Below, piece by piece: positions 14,860 through 23,480 of a stretch of 42,373 nt of DNA. Source of the stretch: Chitinophagaceae bacterium (GTDB lineage: Bacteria > Bacteroidota > Bacteroidia > Chitinophagales > Chitinophagaceae); assembly GCA_019247775.1 (NCBI GenBank), contig JAFBAN010000002.1, positions 1 through 42,373 on the forward strand, in the 5' to 3' direction. Position numbers and translations under genes: made by a program. The notes under the pieces are model-generated. The model worked only from the letters and a program-made list of their open reading frames with translations. It made no database searches and was not told the origin of the DNA. Numbering within the stretch: the stretch's first letter is position 1; every line of letters starts with the position of its first letter.

Positions 14860-15166
14860 TGTATTTCAGGTGATCGCCGACCCCAGTCGCCGTCAGATGA
14901 TGCAATTATTGTCGAAGAGCTCAATGACGATAAACAGGCTCGCGGAAAACTTCGATATGAGCCGCCCGGCTGTATCCAAGCATATCAGGATCATGCACGA
15001 GGCCGGCTTTATTTCCATCACAGACATTGGCAGAGAACGCTACTGCACTTTAAAGCAGGATGGCTTCAATGAACTCCAGCAGTTCATCGACTACTTCGAC
15101 AAATTCTGGCTGAACAAGCTGGGCAAATTACAGGCACTGCTCGATAACAAAACAAAAAGAAATTAA
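14840..15166 (+). CDS. ArsR-family winged-helix repressor
   Basis: The 108-residue protein has the ArsR layout: DVFQVIADPSRRQMMQLLSK, then the helix-turn-helix RLAENFDMSRPAVSKHIRIM (recognition helix near residues 43-55) and a beta-wing. No metal-binding Cys pair of the ArsR/SmtB type is seen, so it belongs to the metal-independent subgroup that accompanies AHSA1 proteins. It lies between two SRPBCC genes (20-nt overlap before, 3-bp gap after) and probably represses its own operon through the operators at 14363-14407. Confidence 0.9.
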   Translation: MSAPRLDVFQVIADPSRRQMMQLLSKSSMTINRLAENFDMSRPAVSKHIRIMHEAGFISITDIGRERYCTLKQDGFNELQQFIDYFDKFWLNKLGKLQALLDNKTKRN

Positions 15167-15169
15167 ACC

Positions 15170-15604
15170 ATGGGAGATTTTACAACTACGATCGTCGTAG
15201 ACCAAACGCCGGCAGAGGTATTCGCAGCTATTAACAATGTAAAAAGCTGGTGGCAGGGAGATATCGAAGGCGGATCAGATAAACCGGGCGATGAGTTTTG
15301 CTACCGCATGAAAGACTTTCATTTTTCAAAGCAAAAAATAACAGAATTCGTACCGGAAAAGAAAGTCGCATGGCTGATCACCGATAGCAAATTGACCTTT
15401 GCAAAAAACCAGACCGAATGGACGGGTACAAAGATCATTTTTGATATTTCAACGGTGGACGGTAAAACCCAGCTTCGCTTTACGCATGAAGGACTGGCGC
15501 CCGGGTTCGGGTGTTATGGGGCCTGTTCAAATGCATGGACCGCACTCGTTCAACAGAGCCTGCACAGCCTGATAACGACCGGTAAGCCGAAGAGGGCATT
15601 TTAA
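15170..15604 (+). CDS. SRPBCC / START-like domain protein
   Basis: The 144-residue protein begins MGDFTTTIVVDQTPAEVFAA, then INNVKSWWQGDIEG, a typical SRPBCC opening, and ends with a C-terminal helix (CSNAWTALVQQSLHSLITTG). It belongs to a different branch of the superfamily from the gene at 14413, so the operon makes two distinct cavity proteins under one repressor. It starts 3 bp after the ArsR stop. The substrate is unknown. Confidence 0.85.
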   Translation: MGDFTTTIVVDQTPAEVFAAINNVKSWWQGDIEGGSDKPGDEFCYRMKDFHFSKQKITEFVPEKKVAWLITDSKLTFAKNQTEWTGTKIIFDISTVDGKTQLRFTHEGLAPGFGCYGACSNAWTALVQQSLHSLITTGKPKRAF

Positions 15605-15614
15605 TAGCTTTTTA

Positions 15615-15685
15615 GCTGTCAGCTCTTTTTATCCAGTTAGACGCATTCATTAATAAAGCAAAGCCAACAGCTAAAAGCTGACAGC
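15615..15685. repeat. Inverted repeat of AGCTTTTAGCTGTC-type words between convergent genes
   Basis: GCTGTCAGCT (15615-15624) and AGCTGACAGC (15676-15685) pair perfectly over 10 bp, with further related copies (AGCTTTTTAGCT, CAGCTAAAAGCT) in the flanks. It lies between convergent stops at 15604 and 15696 and may terminate both transcripts. Confidence 0.6.
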
Positions 15686-15695
15686 GGCCTATACA

Positions 15696-16364
15696 TTATC
15701 CGGCAAAACAATATCCACAACCCTTCTCCTGTGCCCTGCCCAGCGCCCATAAACCAGAAGGAACCAGGTTAAAGCCAGGCAGTACGCCGGATAAAAAATC
15801 TTTTTTCACCATATCCCCATCGAGGTTCATCTTTGCGGCGATCGTATGGGCGTTTACGGTAAGCGCCGCATCGCATACGCAGAATATAACGCCGCTGCTT
15901 TGGAGTTCCTCAATGCCGATGGGCACGGGACCAAGTCCCGGCACCTTGAATTCACCCTCGTTGGTCTTCCACATTGGATTACGCAAGGCCGGGCTGCCGG
16001 TACGATGGTCGCTGACGCCGAAAAATTCGCCGAATTTATATTTTTCCCAAAGCCTGTCTTCCATAGCATAAGGAATGCCGTCATGACGCAGAACAACGAC
16101 GGAGTTGATCTCATTTTCCGGGGTGCCGGTAGCCTGGTTGGTGATTAAAAACACTTTCGGCCAGGCAAAGGCAAAAATGCCATGGGGTTTGGGAACATCG
16201 AATACCATTTTGTGTTTCCCGGTTATTTTGGCGGTCCAGTCGTCCGGAGCCGCTGCAGATCCGGCGGCCTGGAGACCCTGCTGATTCACCAGTATGGAAA
16301 GGCCCAGTGCGCCGGCCATTTTGCCTAAGAAACTGCGTCTATGGTTGTGATCGATAGTGCTCAT
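15696..16364 (-). CDS. Twin-arginine-exported DsrE-like protein
   Basis: The 222-residue protein carries a Tat signal (NHRRSFLGKMAGALGLSILV, then an AAGSAAA cleavage region). The C-terminal part has the DsrE-like pattern of a hydrophobic strand with Cys (SSGVIFCVCDAALTVNAHTI) followed by GVLPGFNLVPSGLWALGRAQEKG and a terminal GCGYCFAG. DsrE-fold proteins handle sulfur or act as small-molecule sensors. Tat export implies that a folded protein reaches the periplasm, possibly with a cofactor or reactive cysteines. No partner genes are adjacent. A candidate TAAATTTG -7 element lies at 16433-16440 on the same strand. Confidence 0.65.
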   Translation of the reverse strand: MSTIDHNHRRSFLGKMAGALGLSILVNQQGLQAAGSAAAPDDWTAKITGKHKMVFDVPKPHGIFAFAWPKVFLITNQATGTPENEINSVVVLRHDGIPYAMEDRLWEKYKFGEFFGVSDHRTGSPALRNPMWKTNEGEFKVPGLGPVPIGIEELQSSGVIFCVCDAALTVNAHTIAAKMNLDGDMVKKDFLSGVLPGFNLVPSGLWALGRAQEKGCGYCFAG

Positions 16365-16579
16365 GTGCGTAGATTTTGGTGATTGATAATCTCAAGGATA
16401 AACAATCCCCGCTTGTTTTGCAAGCACAAATGCAAATTTATCCGCCACAAATACCAAATGATATTGTTGCGTACACAACAGGGCAGCAGCCAGCCCAGTA
16501 TCCGCTCTGCGGCAGACCCTTTGGGCAGACGCGGTACTGCGCCTGGAGACAAGTTTAGATAAGGTTTACGTCTTGTTGC

Positions 16580-16789
16580 CTATTGCAACTCTTCACAATC
16601 AAAACGGTGCGTTCTCAGCACATCCATTATTTGTGAAATAATATTTACTTCACTGTCAATACGCAATATCTTATCGCAATCATCCAGATCAAAATTCCAT
16701 TTTGCTTCCGGCAATATCCGGTCGATATGCGGCTTAAGTTTCCGGGCCTGACTGCTTGTTTTGACCGATGTTCTGAAAACGTAGATCAT
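16580..16789 (-). CDS. Small conserved hypothetical protein in the SRPBCC operon
   Basis: The 69-residue protein ([20 protein letters not shown]...) has a ferredoxin-like alpha/beta look with alternating strands and helices and ends DCEELQ. It resembles short proteins that follow AHSA1 genes in Bacteroidota, whose function is unknown. It overlaps the preceding SRPBCC stop by 4 nt (ATGA), so it is a true member of the ArsR/SRPBCC operon on the minus strand. Confidence 0.75.
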   Translation of the reverse strand: MIYVFRTSVKTSSQARKLKPHIDRILPEAKWNFDLDDCDKILRIDSEVNIISQIMDVLRTHRFDCEELQ

Positions 16790-17283
16790 TTTTTCGAAAG
16801 CGTTGCCAGCAGGGCGTCCAGGTTGTGCAATGATGCGGTAAATCCAAGTTTGAACCCTTCAAGTATCCTTTCCATACGTTCGAAGGATTCATTATAGATC
16901 ATGATCTTCACCGTTGTTATCCCATCGCGCTCGCTGAAATTGTAATCCCATTCCGAACCAGGCAGTTCAGGATTCTCATCCTTGTCTGCAAACGCGTTCG
17001 ACATCTGGAAATTTGTTTTCGGCGTGATGGAATTATACCGCTGGATGGCCCATTTTTCGGTGCCGTCGGGAGCTATCATCGCATAAAACCTTTTCCCGCC
17101 AACTTCGAAATTCATGTATTTCGTTTTCGCTTTCATTGGCGCCGGCGCCATCCACTGATCAAGGAACTCTGCTTTGGTAAACGCGTCCCATACAAGCGGG
17201 AGTTCGGCTGCGAATTCCCTTGTAATAAATACTTTCCTTGCCTCTTTGTCAACGGTAAAATCGAATAACAGGTCGTTGCTCAT
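16786..17283 (-). CDS. SRPBCC / AHSA1-domain protein (second cassette)
   Basis: The 165-residue protein shows the AHSA1 pattern [30 protein letters not shown], and a closing helix [20 protein letters not shown]. It is a longer branch of the superfamily than the gene at 14413. It overlaps both neighbours by 4 nt (ArsR gene upstream, 69-residue gene downstream). It presumably binds a hydrophobic ligand; which one cannot be said. Confidence 0.9.
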   Translation of the reverse strand: MSNDLLFDFTVDKEARKVFITREFAAELPLVWDAFTKAEFLDQWMAPAPMKAKTKYMNFEVGGKRFYAMIAPDGTEKWAIQRYNSITPKTNFQMSNAFADKDENPELPGSEWDYNFSERDGITTVKIMIYNESFERMERILEGFKLGFTASLHNLDALLATLSKK

Positions 17284-17600
17284 TTTTTTTGTTTTTTTAT
17301 GGTTGCTAATACGTTATCAAGTTGATTGAACCGGGTTTCCCAGATTTTCCGGTATTGACTAAGCCATTTGTCTATCTCTTTCATTTTTTCAAGTTCGAGT
17401 GAGTAATAGATTTCCCGGCCCTCCTGTTCCTGTTTTACCAATTCACATTCCGTCAGAATCCGGAGGTGCTTGGAGATCGCCTGCCTGGTGGTATTGAAAT
17501 TTTCAGCGATAGCGTTCGGCGTCATCGCCTGCAGGGCTATTAGGGCTATGATCGCCCGCCTGGTCGGGTCAGCTATTGCCTGGAAAATATCTCTTCTCAT
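17280..17600 (-). CDS. ArsR-family winged-helix repressor (second cassette)
   Basis: From ATG 17600 the protein is 106 residues; the longer frame to 17642 would read through the operator and is rejected. [20 protein letters not shown] is followed by the helix-turn-helix [20 protein letters not shown] and a wing (GREIYYSLE). There is no metal-binding Cys motif. It starts the operon ArsR-SRPBCC-69 aa and has its own operator/promoter at 17623-17659, so negative autoregulation is likely. Confidence 0.9.
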   Translation of the reverse strand: MRRDIFQAIADPTRRAIIALIALQAMTPNAIAENFNTTRQAISKHLRILTECELVKQEQEGREIYYSLELEKMKEIDKWLSQYRKIWETRFNQLDNVLATIKKQKK

Positions 17601-17622
17601 ATTGACTATTTGGAAACCGTTC

Positions 17623-17659
17623 GGTTGCAAATATATGTGCAACCAATCAGTTTCACAAA
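17623..17659 (-). promoter_or_regulatory. Promoter with embedded inverted-repeat operator (second ArsR cassette)
   Basis: On the minus strand TTTG (17656-17659) and TATATTTG (17628-17635) are spaced by 20 bp, a textbook Bacteroidota -33/-7 pair. The -7 box sits inside a perfect inverted repeat, GGTTGCA (17623-17629) and TGCAACC (17638-17644), with an 8-nt spacer. Binding of a dimer there would cover the -7 element. It lies 22 bp upstream of the ArsR start. Confidence 0.72.
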
Positions 17660-17842
17660 TTTTTCTATAATTTATTTTTTGCCCGGCTATGCCATCGGGC
17701 GGCCTGTTCCAGGTTCGGCTGACCGCGTCCTCATCCCGGAAAGGGACAAGGCCATCCTGTAACTATTCTGCTTTATTGCGTTTTGATAGCAGTACAGCTC
17801 CCGCAGGGGTTATCCATCTGCTCCCTACCAAAAAACATCGTT

Positions 17843-20215
17843 ATGGTAAAGAATTATCTCAGAACCACATTTCGCATTCTTTGGAAGAACAGGATCTACA
17901 GTTTTCTCAACCTTTCCGGACTCGCCATCGGGATTGCCTGCGCAGCAGCTATCTTTTTGTGGGTTGAAGACGAGACGGGTTTCAATGGAAATTTCGCGAA
18001 ACATGACTTCCTGTATCGCGTGATGCACAGCGCCGAAAATGAGGGCAGGATATCTACCGGCGCTTCCACACCCGGCCCGATGGCTGAGGCAATAAAAGCG
18101 GAGATCCCCGGTATCAGGAACGCGGGCCGGCTTAGCTGGACCATGGACGAATTGCTGGCATTTGGTGAAAAGTCCATCAAGGCAGAAGGCGTATATGCAG
18201 ACCCGGCCATTCTATCCATGTTTGCCCTGCCCTTCACCAGCGGCGGATCCGATTCTGCATTCAAACAGCTGCAGTCGGTTGTTATATGTGAATCATTGTC
18301 GAAAAAGATCTTTGGCGATGAAAACCCGGTTGGCAAAGTAGTAAAGATGAATATCAACGGCAGCTACAGCGTTGACGGGCTGTTTGCCGTTACCGGTGTG
18401 TACCGGGATTTCCCTGAAAATTCTTCCTATAAATTCCAATGGATCTCCCCTTACGTGGTATTCGAGAATAAAAACGACTGGATAAAACCGTGGAGCAACA
18501 ACCTCACCGAAACCCTTGTAGAGCTGGAGCCGGCGGCAAGTGTTGCAGCTATTGACAAAAAATTAGAACATTACCTCGGCACCAAAATACCCGGCAATAC
18601 AAGCACCTGCTCTTTATTTTCCATGAACGACTGGAACCTGCGTAACCAGTTCGAGAACGGTAAGATAGCAGGTGGTAAGATCAAATATGTACACCTGTTT
18701 TCCTGGATAGCGTTTATTATTCTTCTGATAGCCTGCATCAACTTTATGAACCTTGCAACTGCGCGTTCCGAAGAACGTGCAAAAGAAGTTGGGATACATA
18801 AAGTGATGGGCGCAGGCAGGCGCAGGCTTGTTATCAGATTCATAGGCGAATCGTTGTTCATGTCTTTTCTTGCAGTACTGCTGGCCCTGGCAATACTGTA
18901 CCTGCTGATGCCTTCGTATAATGCCCTGGTAAAAAAGGATCTGTCGGTAAATCTATTCGCGTCTTCTCATCTGCTGCCATTGATCGGCATAGCTGTTTTT
19001 ACCGGTGTGATAGCGGGCAGTTACCCGGCCTTCTATCTCTCGTCTTTCAACCCGATACGGGTATTGAAAGGGATGAGAACGAAAACAGCCGCCGGAGTTG
19101 TATTCATCCGCAAAGGATTGGTGATAGCGCAATTCACGGTGTCGATTATCCTGATCATCAGCACGATCATTATTTACCAGCAGGTGCAGCATATCAAAAC
19201 AAGGGATATCGGCTATGGTAAAGACAACCTGGTAACAATGAATCTTGAGGGAACAATGAAAAAACATTTCAGCTCCATAAAGAACAAACTCATGGCATCC
19301 GGGTATGTTGAGAACGCGGCAGTAAGCCTGCATGATGCGCTGAATGTATACAGTTCCGGCAGCAGCTATTTCTGGCAGGGAAAAGATCCTGGCAATACAA
19401 CTACCGTTCACTCCAATGTGGTAAGCAACGAATACCTGTCTACCATGCATATGCAGATCGTCAGTGGCCGCAATTTTTATCCCGCAGGTCCGGATACCGC
19501 CACAACTATTATAAATGAAAGCATGGCAAAGCTGATGGGAAATGCCGGCAAATTAGGCACTGTTATCACCAACGGCCGGTTCAGGATGGAAGTAGTGGGC
19601 ATTATGAAGGATTTTGTGTACAACGATATGTACGGCAGCTCCCAGCCCCTTATCCTGCTTTGCTATAAAGGTCCTGAAACTTTGCTGACGATACGGTATA
19701 AATCCAACACCGATCTCACAAAAGCGCTGGCAAGTACAGCGGCTATCATGAAAGAGGAAAATCCCGGCTACCCGTTCGAGTACAAATTTGTGGACGAAGC
19801 TTTCGGCCAGTTCTTTACTACGGAAACGCTGATCGGCAAACTAGCAGGCATTTTTGCGGTGCTTGCTATTTTTATCTCCTGTCTTGGATTGTTTGGACTG
19901 GCTGCCTACACGGCAGAACGGCGCACGAAAGAAATCGGCATCAGGAAAGTGCTGGGAGCTTCTGTACAGGCACTAACGGGCCTGCTATCCAAAGAATTCC
20001 TGCAACTGGTGGCCCTGTCCTGCATTCTCGCATTCCCTGTTGCCTGGCTGGCGCTGCATAGCTGGTTGCAGGATTTTCAATACCGGATAACTATCCAACC
20101 ATGGGTATTTGCAGCAGGCGGTATAACGGCACTCTTCATTGCGCTTCTCACAGTAAGTTTCCAGGCCGTTAGAGCGGCGATGGCAAACCCGGTGAAAACC
20201 CTGAGATCCGAGTAG
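17843..20215 (+). CDS. FtsX/MacB-type ABC transporter permease
   Basis: From ATG 17843 the protein is 790 residues. A first membrane segment (SFLNLSGLAIGIACAAAIFL, about 20-40) is followed by a large periplasmic MacB-like domain. Three membrane segments form an FtsX core at about 285-430 (with ARSEERAKEVGIHKVMGAGR), then a second periplasmic domain and a second FtsX core at about 675-780 (AERRTKEIGIRKVLGAS). This duplicated layout fits the large Bacteroidota permeases, which act on lipoproteins, cell-wall enzymes or peptides. No ATPase gene is adjacent, so the partner must be elsewhere. Further upstream in-frame residues to 17783 lack family character. Confidence 0.92.
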   Translation: MVKNYLRTTFRILWKNRIYSFLNLSGLAIGIACAAAIFLWVEDETGFNGNFAKHDFLYRVMHSAENEGRISTGASTPGPMAEAIKAEIPGIRNAGRLSWTMDELLAFGEKSIKAEGVYADPAILSMFALPFTSGGSDSAFKQLQSVVICESLSKKIFGDENPVGKVVKMNINGSYSVDGLFAVTGVYRDFPENSSYKFQWISPYVVFENKNDWIKPWSNNLTETLVELEPAASVAAIDKKLEHYLGTKIPGNTSTCSLFSMNDWNLRNQFENGKIAGGKIKYVHLFSWIAFIILLIACINFMNLATARSEERAKEVGIHKVMGAGRRRLVIRFIGESLFMSFLAVLLALAILYLLMPSYNALVKKDLSVNLFASSHLLPLIGIAVFTGVIAGSYPAFYLSSFNPIRVLKGMRTKTAAGVVFIRKGLVIAQFTVSIILIISTIIIYQQVQHIKTRDIGYGKDNLVTMNLEGTMKKHFSSIKNKLMASGYVENAAVSLHDALNVYSSGSSYFWQGKDPGNTTTVHSNVVSNEYLSTMHMQIVSGRNFYPAGPDTATTIINESMAKLMGNAGKLGTVITNGRFRMEVVGIMKDFVYNDMYGSSQPLILLCYKGPETLLTIRYKSNTDLTKALASTAAIMKEENPGYPFEYKFVDEAFGQFFTTETLIGKLAGIFAVLAIFISCLGLFGLAAYTAERRTKEIGIRKVLGASVQALTGLLSKEFLQLVALSCILAFPVAWLALHSWLQDFQYRITIQPWVFAAGGITALFIALLTVSFQAVRAAMANPVKTLRSE

Positions 20216-20239
20216 CAGCATTAAAAATCTGGCTATAAA

Positions 20240-20266
20240 GCAGGCCCGCAATTTTTGCGGGTCTGC
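20240..20266. terminator. Hairpin terminator between convergent genes
   Basis: A 12-bp stem (GCAGGCCCGCAA / TTGCGGGTCTGC, one G-T pair) with a 3-nt loop lies between the FtsX stop at 20215 and the convergent stop at 20307. There is no T-run, but structure and place fit. Confidence 0.65.
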
Positions 20267-20306
20267 ACTGGTGATCACATCAGGATGCTCCCAAGAGATC
20301 CATATT

Positions 20307-21005
20307 CTATTTCAACGAGTTATAATAAGCAAAGACCTTAACCAGGTCAGACTCCCTGCGGCATTTGATATTGTTGGCGGCGATATAATCCCCGACCTCT
20401 TTTTTCTTTTCTGCCAGCGCGTCCAGCACGGCTGCATTGTCTTTACTGAGCCTGGCTAGACCCTTGCCGGGCGTGTAACTGTAATATATTTCAACCTGCT
20501 GATAGGTCCTGATGATATTGGCATTACCGTAATTATTGCGGCGGTCGTTATAGCTGACCTGGTAATATTTGAGCAGTGAAATATTGCCCGAATCGAGCAG
20601 CACATAATAACTGGATTCATTTTGTTTATCTACCGGCGGCAGCCCACTGATCAGGATCCGGTTTTTGGAAGCATCTTCGCAGTCATAGAATTCGATCCGG
20701 TCCAACGGGGTAATGGCTTCCATTTCCTTTCCGGTCTCATCCATATAGATCACAGCACTGCTCTGCAGGTCTACCTTTACCCGCAGGCCATGATAGGTTT
20801 TGCCCTTTCGCACTTTGAGGGTGGCATGGCAGTATTTATCCGCGAAATAGGGTGAACCCTGCAGTTCGATATCCGAGCGTAACGGAACCGGCCGGCCTAC
20901 ATTGTCATAAAGGAATTCACTGAGGCCAAGCGCGGGACTTCCATTCTGTTGTGCATACAGGGTTAGGGGCAGTAAGCCGATAAGGGCAAGGATGTATTTT
21001 TTCAT
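20307..21005 (-). CDS. Secreted hypothetical protein
   Basis: The 232-residue protein has a signal peptide (MKKYILALIGLLPLTLYAQQ) and a mostly beta middle region with VLLDSGNISLLKYYQV and a basic, helical C-terminus (AEKKKEVGDYIAANNIKCRR). Similar Chitinophagaceae proteins exist from memory, without assigned function. It stands alone, convergent with the FtsX permease gene and divergent from the lipoprotein gene at 21137. Confidence 0.75.
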   Translation of the reverse strand: MKKYILALIGLLPLTLYAQQNGSPALGLSEFLYDNVGRPVPLRSDIELQGSPYFADKYCHATLKVRKGKTYHGLRVKVDLQSSAVIYMDETGKEMEAITPLDRIEFYDCEDASKNRILISGLPPVDKQNESSYYVLLDSGNISLLKYYQVSYNDRRNNYGNANIIRTYQQVEIYYSYTPGKGLARLSKDNAAVLDALAEKKKEVGDYIAANNIKCRRESDLVKVFAYYNSLK

Positions 21006-21136
21006 AAACGGTCAGCTGGTCTATTTAAAGCTACAGATATTTCCTTGTTTTTCCCGAAATCCTGCCACTTGCATTTGCCAGATGAGTTCCCTATTTTGGA
21101 AGACCGATTTTGTTCATACCCTAAAATACCCAGCTC

Positions 21137-21850
21137 ATGACACATGCACGCACATGGATGCGGTTGCTCTGCGCAGCAACTGTTCTGATTTTTGTTTCCT
21201 GCAATTCAGGAACGGACAAGCAGGCCAAGGCCGACAGTACGCCGCCTGCCGCGGCCCCAACACCCGCACCCCTGAAAGAGGAAGTACTGGTCAAACTCAA
21301 AATGACCAATTTTGCCAAATGGAAAATGAATTATGATCAGGATCAGGCAAACAGGGCCGCTGCGGGTCTGCACGACCATATCGTAGGACGCGGATCCGAA
21401 GACTCCAACACCGTGTTCCTGGTACTGTATATGGATGACACGGCCAAGGCCAAAGCTTTTGGCGCAGACCCCAAACTGAAAGACAAAATGAAACAATCCG
21501 GCGTGGTGGGCGCACCCGAAGTGAATTATGTGCACAGGGTAATGACCGATACAACAGCAGGCGGCGCCAGTATGGACCGCCTCCTCATACGTCATAAAGT
21601 AAAAGATTTCGACACCTGGAAAAAGGTATTTGACGATCACAAACAGGCCAGGATGGATGCAGGCCTTGCCGACAGGATGCTTGGTTACTCCATCGATAAC
21701 AGGAATGATGTAACCATCGTGATGGCGATAACGGACCAGGCGAAAGCAAAAGCCTTTATGAATTCCAAAGACCTGGCCGACAAAATGAAGGCCGGCGGAG
21801 TAGAGGGCACACCTTCTTTCTTCTTTTATCATACGGTAGAGAAAAAATAG
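21137..21850 (+). CDS. Lipoprotein with two tandem dimeric-barrel (ABM/DUF1330-like) domains
   Basis: The 237-residue protein has a lipoprotein signal (LLCAATVLIFVSCNSG, Cys at residue 22) and a Pro/Ala linker. Two homologous halves of about 90 residues follow. Each has a first strand (KLKMTNFAKWK / RHKVKDFDTWK), a [ARN]xDAGL-type turn, and a TAKAKAF / QAKAKAF helix followed by MKxxGVxGxP. This fits the dimeric alpha/beta-barrel superfamily; two fused copies make an intramolecular pseudo-dimer. The protein would sit at the cell envelope; the substrate is unknown. A strong terminator follows. Confidence 0.8.
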   Translation: MTHARTWMRLLCAATVLIFVSCNSGTDKQAKADSTPPAAAPTPAPLKEEVLVKLKMTNFAKWKMNYDQDQANRAAAGLHDHIVGRGSEDSNTVFLVLYMDDTAKAKAFGADPKLKDKMKQSGVVGAPEVNYVHRVMTDTTAGGASMDRLLIRHKVKDFDTWKKVFDDHKQARMDAGLADRMLGYSIDNRNDVTIVMAITDQAKAKAFMNSKDLADKMKAGGVEGTPSFFFYHTVEKK

Positions 21851-21881
21851 GATTGGCTGCCTGCTATTAAAGGATAAACAG

Positions 21882-21918
21882 CCACTGAAAACCGGCGTAT
21901 CATGCCGGTTTTCAGTGG
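21882..21918 (+). terminator. Rho-independent terminator
   Basis: A perfect 15-bp stem (21882-21896 with 21904-21918) and a 7-nt loop are followed by TTTATTTT. It lies 31 bp after the lipoprotein stop. Confidence 0.9.
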
Positions 21919-21994
21919 TTTATTTTGGTTTTCGTCCCGGCACGATTTTTTCTTTACCTGTTTATAAGGCGATCTTTATTCCCTTTTTTATAGT

Positions 21995-22402
21995 ATGAAT
22001 GAGGTAACAACGAGCTCCAAAGTGATATTGGTAGCAGATGATGATATTGATGACCAGAAGCTGATCAGTGATAGTTTTATGGATATTCACAGCGGCTGTA
22101 AGACGGAAGTGGTGTTCAACGGGCAGCAGGCCATCGCGCGGCTGTCTAATCCCAATTTACCACGGCCCTGCCTGCTGATCCTCGACCTGAATATGCCTAT
22201 TATGGGAGGTATGGAAACCCTCGAACATATCCGCAAGAATCCGGCATTCGACCAGCTACCGGTGGTGGTACTTACCACCGACAGCTCACGCGAAAGCCGC
22301 AACAAGACCATGACCCGCGGCGCCAATGATTATGTAGTCAAACCCAATGATTACCGCAGCATGATGGAGATCTCGGAGAAAATGCTGCAATGGTGCAAGT
22401 AG
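21995..22402 (+). CDS. Single-domain response regulator (REC)
   Basis: The 135-residue protein is a stand-alone receiver domain. An acidic pair lies in ADDDIDD (residues about 14-20), the phosphorylated Asp in LLILDLNMP (near 64), the conserved Thr in VVVLTTDSS (near 92), and Lys in VVKPND (near 113). There is no output domain, as in Rcp1-type regulators that pass signals by protein contact. No histidine kinase is adjacent. It is monocistronic and convergent with the oxidoreductase gene. Confidence 0.92.
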   Translation: MNEVTTSSKVILVADDDIDDQKLISDSFMDIHSGCKTEVVFNGQQAIARLSNPNLPRPCLLILDLNMPIMGGMETLEHIRKNPAFDQLPVVVLTTDSSRESRNKTMTRGANDYVVKPNDYRSMMEISEKMLQWCK

Positions 22403-22429
22403 GGTTACTTTAAATTTAGAATTGAAAAT

Positions 22430-23467
22430 CTATAATAACCCAAGCGCTTTTCTTACCGCCGGCGCCACTTTGTCGCCAAAGAGTTCGATGGACTTCATGG
22501 TGAGATGGTGAGGCACAGCGCCCACACTGGCCTGGGCAAGGAACCGTGTATTGCCGAATAATTCGTGTTCATAAAGGATCTTGTCCACTACCTGTTGTAC
22601 GCTGCCTACCATCAACGCCCCCTGCGGCGTCCGTGCCTGTTCGTATTGCTGGCGGGTAAGCGGCGGCCACCCGCGCTCGCGGCCTACCCTGCTCATCTGT
22701 GCGGCATACCAGGGAAAAAAATCATCCGCCGCCTGTTGTGAATCTTCTCCCACAAAAACATGGTTGTTTACGCCGAATTGCAATTCAGACAATTGCCTGC
22801 CCGATTGCAGGGCTGTTTGTTTGTACAGGTTGATAAAACCCACAAATTGCTGTGGCATGCCTCCGATAATGGCAAGCATCAGTGGCAGGCCCAGTTTTGC
22901 CGCACGCACTGCGGATGCGGGTGTTCCGCCTGCGGCTATCCATACAGGTAAGCTCGGCTGGTAGGGACGCGGGTATACACTCAGGTTGCGCATCGCGGGA
23001 CGATGTTTTCCCTGCCAGTTTATTTTTTCCTGCGTGTTCAGCTGCAGCAGGAGTTCCAGCTTTTCGGTGAACAATTCGTCATAGTCTTCCAATGCATAAC
23101 CGAACAGCGGAAAAGACTCGATAAACGAGCCCCGACCGGCCATGATCTCGGCCCGGCCTTCAGACAAAAGATCCAATGTGGCAAAATCCTGGTACACCCG
23201 TACCGGATCGTCGGAACTGAGCACGGTTACTGCGCTGGCCAGTTTAATATTCTTCGTAACAGCTGCTGCCGCGGCAAGCACAACCGCCGGCGCCGACACT
23301 GCATAGTCGGCACGATGGTGCTCACCGAGCCCGAACACTTCCAGTCCGAGCTGATCGGCCAGCTGCACCTCTTCCATCAGATCCTTCAGGCGCTGCATGC
23401 CGTTCGATCCCTGCCCCGGCGAGGATTCCGGTTGCATATCGGCGAAACTCATGATACCAAGCTGCAT
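22430..23467 (-). CDS. LLM-class (luciferase-like) flavin-dependent oxidoreductase
   Basis: The 345-residue TIM-barrel protein starts MQLGIMSFADM and shows LADQLGLEVFGLGEHHRADY, ASAVTVLSSDDPVRVYQDFA and GGTPASAVRAAKLGLPLML, characteristic of luciferase-like monooxygenases of the bacterial alkanal-type group. These use reduced FMN or F420; FMN is expected in Bacteroidota. The substrate cannot be told. It is monocistronic, separated from the upstream gene by an AT-rich inverted repeat. Confidence 0.9.
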   Translation of the reverse strand: MQLGIMSFADMQPESSPGQGSNGMQRLKDLMEEVQLADQLGLEVFGLGEHHRADYAVSAPAVVLAAAAAVTKNIKLASAVTVLSSDDPVRVYQDFATLDLLSEGRAEIMAGRGSFIESFPLFGYALEDYDELFTEKLELLLQLNTQEKINWQGKHRPAMRNLSVYPRPYQPSLPVWIAAGGTPASAVRAAKLGLPLMLAIIGGMPQQFVGFINLYKQTALQSGRQLSELQFGVNNHVFVGEDSQQAADDFFPWYAAQMSRVGRERGWPPLTRQQYEQARTPQGALMVGSVQQVVDKILYEHELFGNTRFLAQASVGAVPHHLTMKSIELFGDKVAPAVRKALGLL

Positions 23468-23480
23468 GGGATTATTTTGA

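Noticed and set aside
21206..21832. 208-codon minus-strand frame opposite the dimeric-barrel lipoprotein
   Set aside because: It is antisense to a well supported gene and has the Cys/His/Gly-rich composition of a shadow frame.
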